Assembly: GCA_029237695.1 (NCBI GenBank)
Contig: CM055269.1
Coordinates: 30,910,956 to 30,974,955 of the forward strand
DNA: 64,000 bases
Direction: 5' to 3'
DNA from: Conchocele bisecta
Lineage: Eukaryota > Mollusca > Bivalvia > Lucinida > Thyasiridae
Shown here: in pieces, positions 11,901 through 22,800 of the stretch
Layout: the number at the start of each line of letters is the position of its first letter
How positions within the stretch are numbered: the stretch's first letter is position 1
The notes under the pieces: generated by a model
Told to the model about the DNA's origin: nothing
The model's input: only the letters and a program-made list of their open reading frames with translations
Databases searched by the model: none
Made by a program: the position numbers and the translations under genes

Positions 11901-12221
11901 CAAATTCAAAAGGTATGCCTTTTTTTATAGGGTAATACACTTTATAAAAAAAAAATTTTTGGGCTGACCGGTGATATGATGCAGTGCTACCAAGGGTCGT
12001 TTTGCCGCTAGTTAGTTAGGGTTAGGGTATTGGCACTTTGACAAAATGGTTCATTTCCCGCCTTTTTTGTCACGTGGTCTCTGTAACTGAAATTGATTGG
12101 CTGATTAAAACCACATAATGTTTATTGAATATGTATGAACGTTTGTGTGGAACATGTGCCTTATTTTGGATTATTTTAATAGCAATACATCTGTGTGCGG
12201 ATTTTGAGAATGTTATAAAGG
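8952..12221. other. Non-coding stretch, no gene recognised
   Basis: No ORF here carries recognisable motifs. A (CAA)n microsatellite lies at about 10258-10281. Near 11220-11275 the sequence resembles a 3' UTR (AATAAA followed by divergent sequence), but no upstream coding region is visible. Two-unit TTAGGG phrases near 9486 and 12018 are too short to mean anything. The 11300-11640 stretch has degenerate tandem-core-like phrases ('CGAAACTTAGCACC', 'GCTGAAATTTAG') typical of mollusc tandem-core repeats. Confidence 0.4.
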
Positions 12222-12223
12222 TA

Positions 12224-13278
12224 CAGGCTACGCTCGTTTACTCAAAGTCGCTTACGTCGAAATCACCGGTTACGTCGAATTACTAGCACGGTCCCGTTTT
12301 AAAATCCTATTATTTTCCATATAACTAAGTTCGGTTAAGTCAAATTTCGATAACTCAAATTTTCCGTTTATTCGAATGTATATTTAGGTCCCGAAAACGT
12401 AAATCTACTGTATTTCACACTCGTTAAGTCGAAATGTCAATTTGCGGAGGTAAGTAGAAGTTTGTCACCTGCAGTTTACCTGATCAAAGTCGGGTATTCA
12501 ATCGTAGTTAAAGGTGTTTGCGTTGACACTGATTAAACAGGCCTCGACCGAAATGACCGTCGGTGATCATTAAGTGGTGAGCAATAAATGGCAACTATTT
12601 TAATTGGACTGGCATTAAATGCTTTTACTCGAACGTTATTAAAGTGAACACAAGTTGCTGCGTATTAGAAATGAGTGAAATATTTCACACTCGATCGTGT
12701 GTATATATCTCCCGAATGTGACAGCATCAGTATAGGGACGAAACATTGAATGGGCGAGTTTTATGTTCTAAACATTATTAGTTCGTACAATCAAGTCTGG
12801 TCAGAAATAATCATTATAATAGTGTTACAAATCAGTATTTCTTCTTGTTTTGTGTTGTTTCCGTGTATAATTTATTAAAATAATTCATATAATTATTTTG
12901 TTCTTGTTATTATTTATTTCATTGGTGAACTGAATATGTACATATCGCTAATGTAATGTCACGTGTGCCACATCCGGGTTATCTATTAATTACACACAGA
13001 CATGCATATGTGTATTTGTAAACAAACCGAAAGTGTTTAAATATGATTTGTCTTAGAAAATAGCATTTAAACCCCATTTGTATCCAGTGCTACATTTAAT
13101 TGCTAAAATAAATCATATTTACTACTCAAGGCTACATCAGCAAGTAATCATTTGGTTCTAACTGTTAATAAAATAAGTTTGTTGTCCGACAGGTTGCGTA
13201 CTACGGATACGTCAAACTACGATTAACTCAAAGTATTTTTTTATCTCCCTTCGAATTCGAGTAAGTGAGTGTGGCCTG
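12224..13278. mobile_element. Second copy of the pogo/Tigger-like MITE, inverted relative to 1841-2950
   Basis: It begins CAGGCTACGCTCGTTTACTC and ends ...GAGTAAGTGAGTGTGGCCTG with TA on both sides (12222-12223, 13279-13280). The whole 1055 bp aligns to the reverse complement of the 1841-2950 element, including the CTCGATCGTGTGTATATATC and AAACCGAAAGTGTTTAAATA blocks. It is non-autonomous, with no transposase. Confidence 0.8.
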
Positions 13279-13280
13279 TA

Positions 13281-13856
13281 TGTATTATTTATTATATACT
13301 TCACCTGTTGTGAAATTTCTGGTTTATAGTTATCGTCATGTGACTCGCTGAGACTGTTCAAATATGAGACGTGCCATGTGATTTTGTACCTTGGAACATG
13401 TGCGTAAATTCATGAAAAAAATGTTTACTAATTTGCGATATTTTCCGTAAATCACGTCGATAGTTGATGAAATTTCAAGGGTCCGAACTCACATGGCACG
13501 TCGCATATATTGTCAATATTTATTCTTGACGTACGTCTTGTTATGAGATACTGTCACTGTGACGATTATAGTCCCTAACAACATTTTTTTGTGAACAGTA
13601 TAGATCCTATTCAGCCAGACAAGTGTCATTAACATAATAAACGAAGCCAGCAAACTGTTTACAATATGTTTTATCAAAACAAGTAAAACACATATTTACG
13701 TTCAAAGTACAAATTAAAATTTACCTTTGAATTTCCAGATTAAATACTACCCTTTTATTGTCAGAAATCTGATACATATCCAATACGGAATGATAAATTA
13801 CAAAGTGTCAATGTTTTTGCTACTTAAATCACAATATTCCCTAACCCATTCATTGC
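13281..13856. other. Non-coding stretch, nothing recognised
   Basis: This AT-rich sequence lies between the MITE and the transposon fragment. I see no ORF, RNA gene or repeat of note. Confidence 0.5.
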
Positions 13857-13860
13857 ATAT

Positions 13861-14712
13861 CGAGGGCTTGATGTATCCGAACCTGTCCCAGCTAATGAAA
13901 CCATGATCCGCAATGATGTATCCGAACCTGTCCCAGTTAATGACACCATGACCCGCAATGATGTATCCGAACCTGTCCCAGTTAATGAAACCATGACCCG
14001 CAATGATATATCCGAACCTGTCCCAGTTCATGAAACCATGACCCGCAATGATGTATCCGAACCTGTCCCAGCTAATGACACCATGACCCGCAATGATGTA
14101 TCCGAACCTGTCCCAGCTAATGACACCATGACCCGCAATGATGTATCCGAACCTGTCCCAGTTAATGAAACCATGACCCGCAATGATGTATCCGAACCTG
14201 TCCCAGTTAATGAAACCATGACCCGCAATAATGTATCCGAACCTGTCCCAGCTAATGACACCATGACCCGCAAGGATGTATCCGAACCTTTCCCAGCTAA
14301 TGTCCCAGCCGCGGACCCAGAACATGACTTTAATGAATCATTTGTGGCTAGGGTAGTACAACATGGGTTGCTAAATGAAACTGAAATTGATATTTCATTT
14401 GATCTTCTTGATGGATCCGAGTCTGAGGATGATATGCCATTAAATAAATACAGAAAAATATCATCCATTGAAACAAGTGTAAGCACACCGCTAAAGCCCA
14501 TTGATATGAATATAATGTCAACTACTCATGAAAATCAAGAAAACATTAGATATACTGGTATTAATCATGTTAGTCCAGTTCCTCAAGAACCAACTGCAAA
14601 CACAGTCAAGTCTGAGCATGATGAACTATCCCCTGTCGAAATTCCATCATCAGACAATCACACGCAAACTCGAAGAGGTAGAAAACGAACAAGAAAACCC
14701 ATTAGACACGTG
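13861..14712 (+). pseudogene. N-terminal fragment of a DUF7869-type transposon protein
   Basis: The frame opens with about ten 15-residue repeats (MTRNDVSEPVPVNET type) and then a conserved acidic segment: a FNESFV phrase, LLNETEID, LLDGSESEDDMPL and RKISS. It ends with a basic RRGRKRTRK stretch. The acidic and basic segments match, in order, those of the complete transposon protein at 48.6-49.1 kb (FNDSFV, LIDETDIS, LLGGFDSEDDVPL, RGRKRTRN). The catalytic part is missing. The left edge reads ATAT-CGAGGGCTT (13857-13869), the same terminus as the 46393-51714 element, so this is a truncated relative. The breakpoint with foreign sequence is near 14700-14716. Confidence 0.75.
13869..14315 (+). 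repeat. 45-bp minisatellite (15-residue repeat), about 10 units
   Basis: Units start 'GATGTATCCGAACCTGTCCC' and recur every 45 bp with a few substitutions, keeping the reading frame. They encode N-D-V-S-E-P-V-P-[VA]-N-[ED]-T-M-T-R. The strict 45-bp spacing and mostly synonymous or conservative changes indicate in-frame expansion of coding sequence. Confidence 0.9.
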
Positions 14713-14715
14713 TCA

Positions 14716-15095
14716 ATGGTGTATATGCTGCCAGTCGCGTTCACCAGATCGTAGCCCTCCCTGACGGCGTACTTGAGGAAAGGGCGAATGGATATCATGT
14801 AGACCTTCAGCATGTTGGGATTCACTGTGCGAAACATCTCGTCGTAGTATGCGGCAATTTGCGTTCTCTTCAATGCAGCACGCAACGTCAATATGGCAGT
14901 CCACTTCCAGTACCGCGCTGAAATTTCTCCTCCAGATGGGGTTTGAGAGTCCGTGTAGAACTTCTGCACCTCAGCTGGAAGAGGGAGACTGTCACTCGCG
15001 CGCAGTGCCACTTCTTTCTCACTCGGGGCATGGAATGTATCCGTCGATACTGTCTCTGCTGTCTCTGTCTCGGACCCTGGAGTGTCTCATCCTGT
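14716..15095 (-). pseudogene. Unrecognised coding fragment of the LTR-bounded element
   Basis: The minus-strand frame has normal-looking protein composition (for example ASDSLPLPAEVQKFY and ARYWKWTAILTLRAALKRTQ) and no stop over more than 100 codons. It is cut by the transposon fragment on one side (near 14716) and by the Helentron-like element on the other. Because the sequence on the far side of that element (16221-16490) is the N-terminal ORF of an LTR-bounded element in the same orientation, this may be the continuation of that ORF. I do not recognise the domain. Confidence 0.4.
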
Positions 15096-15102
15096 ATCGT
15101 TT

Positions 15103-16216
15103 TTAGCTCACCTGAGCGAAGCTCATGTGAGCTATTGTTACCGCAATGGCAATGTGTCCATCCGTCGTCCATCGTGAACATTTTCAAACGTCTTCTCCTC
15201 AGTAACCATTGGGCCTATAGTCACGAAACTTCATGGTCATGGTCCTTGGGTAGGGATTACAAAATTGTTAAAATGACGTCATTTTGTAATCCAAGAGGGC
15301 CGCCGTCTAAAAATAGCACAAATTCTTCAAAAATCTTCTTCTCAAGAACCGCCAACCGGATTTCTACAAAACTTGGTAGGAATGATCGATGTACAATGCT
15401 CTTTCAAAGTTGTTAAAATGGTGACCCCGGGGTCAACAATGGGCGTGGCCCGTGGGGTCAAATTTTATTTTTGACCGAATATGGTCATGTCATATATCAC
15501 ATCGAAGGTATCAACGAGGAGATCACTCTGGTGCATTTTTTGTCGAAATCGGATGGTTATATCATCCAAGATGGCCGCCGAAAGGTCAAAAGGTCAAAAG
15601 GTTGTTCTTTTATTAGAGATTTCAAAATTCTTCTTCACATGAACCGCTTGGCCCATGGTAGCCAAACTTAAGTTATGGTCCATGGGTGAAGCCTTTTCAG
15701 ATTTGTTAAATGGAGGTCATCGCTAATCCAAGATGGCTGCCGTCTAAAAATAGCATAAATTCTTAAAACATGTTCTCATGAACCGCTAGCCAGATTTCGA
15801 CGAAACTTGGTAGGAATGATCGATGTACAATGCTCTTTCAAAGTTGTTAAAATGGTGACCCCAGGGTCAAAATTGGGCGTGGTCTGTGGGGTCAAATTGG
15901 GGTCAAATTTTATTTTTGACCGAATATGGTCATGTCATATATCAAATCGAAGGTATCAGCGAGGCGATCCCTCTGGTGAATTTTTCTCGTCTTTTTCTCG
16001 GGAACCACATGGCCGATGCTGGCCAAACTTCATAGTAAGTTAAGATCCTTGGGTGAAGCATTTTCAGATTTGGTAAAATGAGTCCTCGCTTAATTCAAGA
16101 TGACCACCATCTAAAAATAGTTCAAATGTTTTAAAACACATATTAACTCAATGTCACATTCTCCTCTGGTGTTCATGGAGTCAGGTGAGCGAATTAGGGC
16201 CATCATGGCCCTCTTG
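15103..16216 (+). mobile_element. Helentron-like (HINE/'pearl'-type) non-autonomous element, 1.1 kb
   Basis: The 5' end TTTAGCTCACCTGAGCGAAG starts an imperfect palindrome. The 3' end has CAGGTGAGC, the inverse of the 5' GCTCACCTG, followed by a short hairpin GGGCCATCATGGCCC and then TCTTG. The body consists of degenerate units of roughly 170-180 bp with recurring 'CCAAGATGGCCGCC', 'AACTTGGTAGGAATGATCGA' and 'GGGGTCAAATTTTATTTTTGACC'. Internal terminal inverted repeats plus a 3' stem-loop are typical of Helentron-derived non-autonomous elements, and the tandem core is typical of bivalve 'pearl' elements. The family name is inferred. Confidence 0.7.
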
Positions 16217-16220
16217 TTTG

Positions 16221-16490
16221 TCATTTTAACTCTGCCTTTGCGCGCTTATTTGCGGCTTCTCTATTCGCAAAGTCTAGTTTTAATCTAGCAATCTCGAGTT
16301 TTGTTTTCTGACTACTTAACGAAGATTCAACACTATCCCCGTCGCTGTTTGATTTTGTAATTTTGCTGAGTGTTATCGTTGACTTAGCAATGCCCGCTAC
16401 TGATTTCATTGATTTGGCTTTCTTCTTTTGAAGCCTTTTTGAGCGTCTTATACCTCCTTTGCTGGCAGTGGCTCTTTCTTCGAAATTCAT
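16221..16490 (-). pseudogene. N-terminal ORF of an LTR-bounded retroelement (gag-like)
   Basis: The 89-residue frame starts three bases after the LTR end. It is basic at first (SKRLQKKKAKS) and then helical (KTKLEIARLKLDFANREAAN). The helical part resembles the coiled N-terminal region of BEL/Pao-type gag proteins, but similarity is weak by eye. It ends next to the Helentron-like insertion at 16216. Its first 27 or so residues recur three more times at 17275-17356, 18155-18238 and 18665-18747, where they are fused to LINE sequence. Confidence 0.5.
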
Positions 16491-16493
16491 TAC

Positions 16494-16802
16494 TGTAACG
16501 TGCCCCTCTTGGCGGAAACAGAGTTCAAGATGGAACGTCAGTTAATGGTTTACTAAGGGTTTATTGTGTCGATCTCGACAACATTGGCGTATTATGGGAT
16601 ATAACGATTCTTCAATTGTTACTGTTGATTATTTTCTTCTTTTTCAATCTGCTAACACACGGTAAACAGGTAATTTCTAAACGACCATAGAAAGTTTATC
16701 AACACACACTTTTGTCAAAGATGGCGGAAACGTTTTTTTAAGGAAGAGTATAAAACGCGGCCTGATGGTAGGGCGGGCCACTGACAAACTGTACAAGTTA
16801 CA
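16494..16802 (-). repeat. LTR-like repeat, copy 1 (TGTAAC...GTTACA)
   Basis: This 309-bp block starts TGTAAC and ends GTTACA on either strand. On the minus strand it has a TTATACTC TATA-like box and an AATAAA signal. Three further copies follow at 17360, 18242 and 18751. It lacks the 14-bp CATCGATACCAACC stretch found in the other copies. I see no clear primer-binding site before the ORF. Confidence 0.65.
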
Positions 16803-17270
16803 ACACAATAATGATTCTGTTTCTGTGCGGCTTCCCTAATGGCAGTTGAGTACCATGAAGGCTGGTGAATTTGTTTCACACTTTTTTTATGTATGGGTGC
16901 ATGATCGTTTAAAATTGAACAAATCATTGGTAAAAAACAGTCTAGAGCATCATTTGGGTCACCATATATATCTACAAGTTGCCATGGTTGACATTTCACA
17001 TCAGCTTTAAATGAATTTGGGTCCAGGTGTTTGTCTGACCTATATGTAGTTTGCTTGTGCACAGGTCCCTTACCAGAATTACTCACAATTTTTCGCGTGC
17101 AAACTACAGGGTAATGATCACTGATTGATAAGATTGGCACAGCAGATTCAAGTATATTATCAGGATTGTTTGTGTAAATATAATCAATTAATGTCTGTGT
17201 TTTGTCATTAACTCGGGTTGCGGACTTAATTAACTGCGTTAAGTTGTTGGTGCTCACAATTTCTAACCAT
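16803..17270 (-). pseudogene. LINE-B endonuclease fragment, tandem unit 1
   Basis: The frame encodes the C-terminal half of an AP-type endonuclease: TLIDYIYTNN, then SISDHYPVVCT with the catalytic SDH motif, and the linker toward the RT. It is fused in frame to the basic 'SKRLQQKKAKS' N-terminus from the LTR element at about 17275, giving a 213-residue chimeric frame (17356-16715). The fusion is an accident of tandem duplication, not a known protein. Confidence 0.75.
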
Positions 17271-17359
17271 TTCAATGATTTGGCTTTCTTCTGTTGAAGC
17301 CTTTTTGAGCGTCTTATACCTCCTTTGCTGGCAGTGGCTCTTTCTTCGAAATTCATTAC

Positions 17360-17683
17360 TGTAACGTCCCCCTCTTGGCGGAAACAGAGTTCAAGATGGA
17401 ACGTCAGTTAACGGTTTACTAAGGGTTTATTTCGTCGATCTCGACAACATCGATACCAACCGTAATGGCGTATTATGAGATATAACGATTCTTCAATTGT
17501 TACTGTTGATTATTTTCGTCTTTTTCAATCTGCTAACACACGGTAAACAGGTAATTTCTAAACGACCATAGAAAGTTTATCAACACACACTTTTGTCAAA
17601 GATGGCGGAAACGATTTTTTAAGGAAGAGTATAAAACGCGGCTTGATGGTAGGGCAGGCCACGGACAAACGGTACAAGTTACA
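17360..17683 (-). repeat. LTR-like repeat, copy 2
   Basis: This 324-bp block with TGTAAC...GTTACA ends is nearly identical to the copy at 16494 apart from a 14-bp difference. The next endonuclease fragment adjoins it directly. Confidence 0.65.
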
Positions 17684-18150
17684 ACACAATAATGATTCTG
17701 CTTCTGTGCGGCTTCCCTAATGGCAGTTGAGTACCATGAAGGCTTGTGAATTTGTTTCACACGTTTTTTACGTATGGGTGCATGATCGTTTAAAATTGAA
17801 CAAAACATTTGTAAAAAAACAGTCTAGAGCATCATTTGGGTCACCATATATATCTACAAGTTGCCATGGTTGACATTTCACATCGGCTTTAAATGAATTT
17901 GGGTCCAGGTGTTTGTCTGACCTATATGTAGTTTGCTTGTGCACAGGTCCCTTACCAGAGTTACTCGCAATTTTTTGCGTGCAAACTACAGGGTAATGAT
18001 CACTGATTGATAAGATTGGCACAGCAGATTCAAGTATATTATCAGGATTGTTTGTGTAAATATAATCAATTAATGTCTGTGTTTTGTCATTAACTCTGGT
18101 TGCGGACTTAATTAACTGTGTTAAGTTGTTGGAGCTCACAATTTCTAACT
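17684..18150 (-). pseudogene. LINE-B endonuclease fragment, tandem unit 2
   Basis: This is the same endonuclease segment as 16803-17270, with the SISDHYPVV motif. The chimeric junction to the basic N-terminal piece has a stop (the AACTATTTC variant), so the fusion frame is broken here. The unit length (LTR plus fragment) is about 880 bp. Confidence 0.75.
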
Positions 18151-18241
18151 ATTTCATTGATTTGGCTTTCTTCTGTTGAAGCCTTTTTGAGCGTCTTATA
18201 CCTCCTTTGCTGGCAGTGGCTCTTTCTTCGAAATTCATTAC

Positions 18242-18565
18242 TGTAACGTGCCCCTCTTGGCAGAAACAGAGTTCAAGATGGAACGTCAGTTAATGGTTTA
18301 CTAAGGGTTTATTTTGTCGATCTCGACAACATCGATACCAACCGTAATGGCGTATTATGGGATATAACGATTCTTCAATTGTTACTGTTGATTATTTTCT
18401 TCTTTTTCAATCTGCTAACACACGGTAAACAGGTAATTTCTAAACGACCATAGAAAGTTTATCAACACACACTTTTGTCAAAGATGGCGGAAACGTTTTT
18501 TGAAGGAAGAGTATAAAACGCGGCCTGATGGTAGGGTGGGCCGCGGACAAAGTGTACAAGTTACA
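18242..18565 (-). repeat. LTR-like repeat, copy 3
   Basis: TGTAAC...GTTACA block. It is followed by a much shorter endonuclease piece (18566-18660) in which the middle, including the SDH motif, has been deleted, so unit 3 is only about 510 bp. Confidence 0.65.
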
Positions 18566-18750
18566 ACACAATAATGATCCCGTTTCTGTGTTTTGTCATT
18601 AACTCTGGTTGCGGACTTAATTAACTGCGTTAAGTTGTTGGTGCTTACAATTTCTAACCATTTCATTGATTTGGCTTTCTTCTGTTGAAGCCTTTTTGAG
18701 CGTCTTATACCTCCTTTGCTGGCAGTGGCCCTTTCTTCGAAATTCATTAC

Positions 18751-19074
18751 TGTAACGTCCCCCTCTTGGCGGAAACGGAGTTCAAGATGGAACGTCAGTT
18801 AACGGTTTACTAAGGGTTTATTTCGTCGATCTCGACAACATCGATACCAACCGTAATGGCGTATTATGGGATATAGCGATTCTTCATTTGTTACTGTTGA
18901 TTATTTTCTTCTTTTTCAATCTGCTAACACACGGTAAACAGGTAATTTCTAAACGACCATAGAAAGTTTATCAACACACACTTTTGTCAAAGATGGCGGA
19001 AACGTTTTTTTAAGGAAGAGTATAAAACGCGGCCTGATGGTCAGGCAGGCCGCGGACAAACTGTACAAGTTACA
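18751..19074 (-). repeat. LTR-like repeat, copy 4, at the junction with LINE-B
   Basis: TGTAAC...GTTACA block bordering the longest endonuclease stretch (19075-19886). This is the likely original insertion point of the LTR element in LINE-B. The adjoining LINE codons (REAAQKxxHY) are the same at every LTR junction, consistent with later tandem copying of one junction. Confidence 0.65.
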
Positions 19075-19886
19075 ACACAATAATGATCACGTTTCTGTGC
19101 GGCTTCCCTAATGGCAGTTGAGTACCATGAAGGCTGGTGAATTTGTTTCACACGTTTTTTACGTATGGGTGCATGATCGTTTAAAATTGAACAAAAGATT
19201 TGTAAAAAAACAGTCTAGAGCATCATTTGGGTCATCATATATATCTACAAGTTGCCATGGTTGACTTTCCACATCAGCTTTAAATGAATTTGGGTCCAGG
19301 TGTTTGTCTGACCTATATGTAGTTTGCTTGTGCACAGGTCCCTTACCAGAATTACTTGCAATTTTTCGCGTGCAAACTACAGGGTAATGATCACTGATTG
19401 ATAAGATTGGCACAGCAGATTCAAGTATATTATCAGGATTGTTTGTGTAAATATAATCAATTAATGTCTGTTTTGTCATTAACTCGGGTTGCGGACTTAA
19501 TTAACTGTGTTAAGTTGTTAGTGCTCACAATTTATAACCCCACCTTTTGCTGTTACTACCTGGGAGTAGGAGGTTAAAATCAAGTAACATATCCATGCAT
19601 TCTAGCCAATCATTATTGGCAGCGGGTGGCCGATACACGTAGCCAAGAATGAATGACTAAGTCTAATTTCTAGGAAGAATGATTTAATATCAGTGGACTC
19701 AATATCCTGCCGATGGACACGGTGTATCGACTGCCAGTGTATCCACCATTGCTGGGTCTGTCCTTCCGGTACATATCAGTTACTGATCCTTAGTTCATTG
19801 TCACAAAACTGTTCACTGCAGAGATGTCGTATTTTGTAAAGTTTTGGGTATAGATAGTGAATATTGAGGTGGGCAATATGTAAACC
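19075..19886 (-). pseudogene. LINE-B endonuclease, main copy
   Basis: On the minus strand the sequence starts at the Helentron-like insertion with a GLHIAHLNIHYLYPKL phrase, the standard first strand of LINE AP-endonucleases. It continues in broken frames through a QDIESTDI segment and an NNDWLECMDM segment to TLIDYIYTNN and SISDHYPVVCT. It is preceded, across the inserted array, by the SGNH-domain ORF ending SENGWYRK at 30832. Stops and frameshifts make it a pseudogene. The reverse transcriptase is not present in the window. Confidence 0.75.
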
Positions 19887-19888
19887 TT

Positions 19889-22800
19889 TTTAGCTCACCT
19901 GAGAGAAGCTCATGTGAACCATTGTTACCTCAATGTGTCCGTCGTCGTCCGTGAACATTTTCAAACGTCTTCTCTTCGGTAACCATTGGGCCTATAGTCA
20001 CCAAACTTCATGGTCATGGTCCTTAGGTAGGGGGATTGCAAAATTGTTAATATGACGTCATTACGTAATACAAGATGGCCGCCATCTAAAAATAGCACAA
20101 ATTCTTCAAAAATCTTCTTCTCAAGAACCGCCAACTGGATTTCGACAAAACTTGGTAGGAATGATCGATGTACAATGCTCTTTCAAAGTTGTTAAAATGG
20201 TTACCCCGGGGTCAAAAATAGGGGTGGCCCGTGGGATCAAATTTTATTTTTGACCAAATATGGTCATGTCATTTATCGAATTGAAGGTATCAATGAGACG
20301 ATCACTCTGGTGCATTTTTTTGTCGAAATTGGATGGTTATGTCATCCAAGATGGCCGCCGAAAGGTCAAAAGGTTGTTCTTTTATTAGAGATTTGAAAAT
20401 TCTTCTTCACATGAACCGCTTGGCCCATGGTAGCCAAACTTAAAAGTTATGGTCAATGGGTGAAGCCTTTTCAGATTTTTAGCTCACTTGAGCGAAGCTC
20501 ATGTGAGCTATTGTTACCGCAATGTGTCCGTCGTCGTCCGTGAACATTTTGAAACGTCTTCTCCTCGGTAACCATTGGGCTATAGTCACCAAACTTCATG
20601 GTCATGGTCCTTAGGTAGGGGTATTACAAAATTGTTAAAATGACATTATTACATAATCCAAGATGGCCGCCGTCTAAAAATAGCACAAATTCTTCAAAAA
20701 ATCTTCTTCTCAGAACCGCCAACCGGATTTCGACAAAACTTGGTAGGAATGATCGATGTACAATGCTCTTTCAAAGTTGTTAAAATGATGACCCCGGGGT
20801 CAAAAATGGGCGTGGCCCGTGGGGTCAAATTGAGGTCAAATTTTATTTTTGACCGAATATGGTCATGTCATATATCAAATTGAAGGTATCAATGAGGCGA
20901 TCACTCTGGTGCATTTTTCGTCGAAATCGGATGGTTGTGTCATCCAAGATGGCCGCCGAAAGGTCAAAAGGTCGTTCTTTTATTAGAGATTTCAAAATTA
21001 TTCTTCACATGAACTGCTTGGCCCATGGTAGCCAAACTTAAAAGTTATGGTCCATGGGTGAAGCCTTTTCAGATTTGTTAAAATGGAGGTCATAGCTAAT
21101 ACAAGATGGCCGCCGTCTAAAAATAGCATAAATTCTTAAAAAATCTTCTTCTCATGAATCGCTGGCCGGATTTCGACGAAACTTGGTAGGAATGATCGAT
21201 GTACAATGCTCTTTCAAAGTTGTTAAAATGGTGACCCCGAGGTCAAAAATGGGCGTGGCCCGTGGGGTCAAGTTGGGGTCAAATTTTATTTTTGACCAAA
21301 TAGGGTCATTATCAAATCAAAGGTATCAATGAGGCGATCACTCTGGTACATTTTTTGTCAAAATCGGATTGTTATGTCATCCAAGATGGCCGCCAAAATG
21401 TCCAAATGTCTTTCTTTTATTAGAGATTTCAAAATTCTTCTTCACATGAACCGCTTGGCCCATGGTAGCCAAACTTAAAAGTTATTGTCCATGGGTGAAG
21501 CCTTTTCAGATTTTTTGAAATGTAGGTTATCGCTAATCCAAGATGGCCGCCGTCTAAAAATAGCATAAATTCTTAAAATCTTCTTCTCATGAACCGTGGC
21601 CGATTTCGACTAAACTTGGTAGAAATGATCGATTTACAATGCTCTTTCAAAGTTGTGAAAATGGTGACCCCGGCGTCAAAAATGGACGTGGCCCGTGGAG
21701 TAAAATTGGGGTCAATTTTGGACCGAATATGCTCATGTCATATATCAAATTGAAGGTATCGATGAGGCGATTGCTCCGGTGCAATATTTGTCGGAATCAG
21801 ATGATTATAACATCCATGATGGCCACCAAAAGGTCCATTTATTCAAGATTTTGAACGTCTTTTTCTCAGGAACCACATGGCCGATGCTGGCCAAACTTCA
21901 TAGGAAGTTAAGATCCTTGGGTGAAGCATTTTCAGATTTGGTAAAATGAGTCATCGCTTAATCCAAGATGACCGCCATCTAAAAATAGCACATTCTCCTC
22001 TGGTGTTCATGGAGTCAGGTGAGCGAATTAGGGCCATCATGGCCCTCTTGTTTTCGATACCAGCCGTTTTCACTGCATATCTGTTTATGCACATTGTTAG
22101 GTTTAATTGAGTTAGTGCCAGTATTCGCTGTCACTGATTGAGTCGAGTCACTCTGTAATGTACAATCACTTGTGGGAATGGATGCAGTACATACGGTATC
22201 TGCATTTTTTGAGTGTTCCTGTTCCTGGGAGCTCAGTACCTCCGCGATGGTAGTGGCCGCCATCTAAAAATAGCACAAATTCTTCAAAAATCTTCTTCTC
22301 AAGAACCGCCAACCGGATTTCGACAAAACTTGGTAGGAATGATCGATGTACAATGCTCTTTCAAAGTTGTTAAAATGGTTACCCCGGGGTCAAAAATAGG
22401 GGTGGCCCGTGGGATCAAATTTTATTTTTGACCAAATATGGTCATGTCATTTATCGAATTGAAGGTATCAATGAGACGATCACTCTGGTGCATTTTTTGT
22501 CGAAATTGGATGGTTATGTCATCCAAGATGGCCGCCGAAAGGTCAAAAGGTTGTTCTTTTATTAAAGATTTGAAAATTCTTCTTCACATGAACCGCTTGG
22601 CCCATGGTAGCCAAACTTAAAAGTTATGGTCAATGGGTGAAGCCTTTTCAGATTTTTAGCTCACTTGAGCGAAGCTCATGTGAGCTATTGTTACCGCAAT
22701 GTGTCCGTCGTCGTCCGTGAACATTTTGAAACGTCTTCTCCTCGGTAACCATTGGGCCTATAGTCACCAAACTTCATGGTCATGGTCCTTAGGTAGGGGT

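Noticed and set aside
9486..12035. Telomere-like TTAGGG repeats
   Set aside because: Only two units at each place (also near 5118), too short to be interstitial telomere sequence.
13869..14315. CRISPR-like array of 45-bp repeats
   Set aside because: There are no unique spacers between repeats; the units abut and encode protein repeats in an animal-type context.
14028..14501. 157-residue minus-strand ORF over the 45-bp repeats
   Set aside because: Shadow of the plus-strand repeat protein; open only because the unit length is a multiple of three.
16715..17356. 213-residue ORF as a novel gene
   Set aside because: It is a chance fusion of an LTR-element N-terminus, a LINE endonuclease piece and an LTR, generated by tandem duplication.
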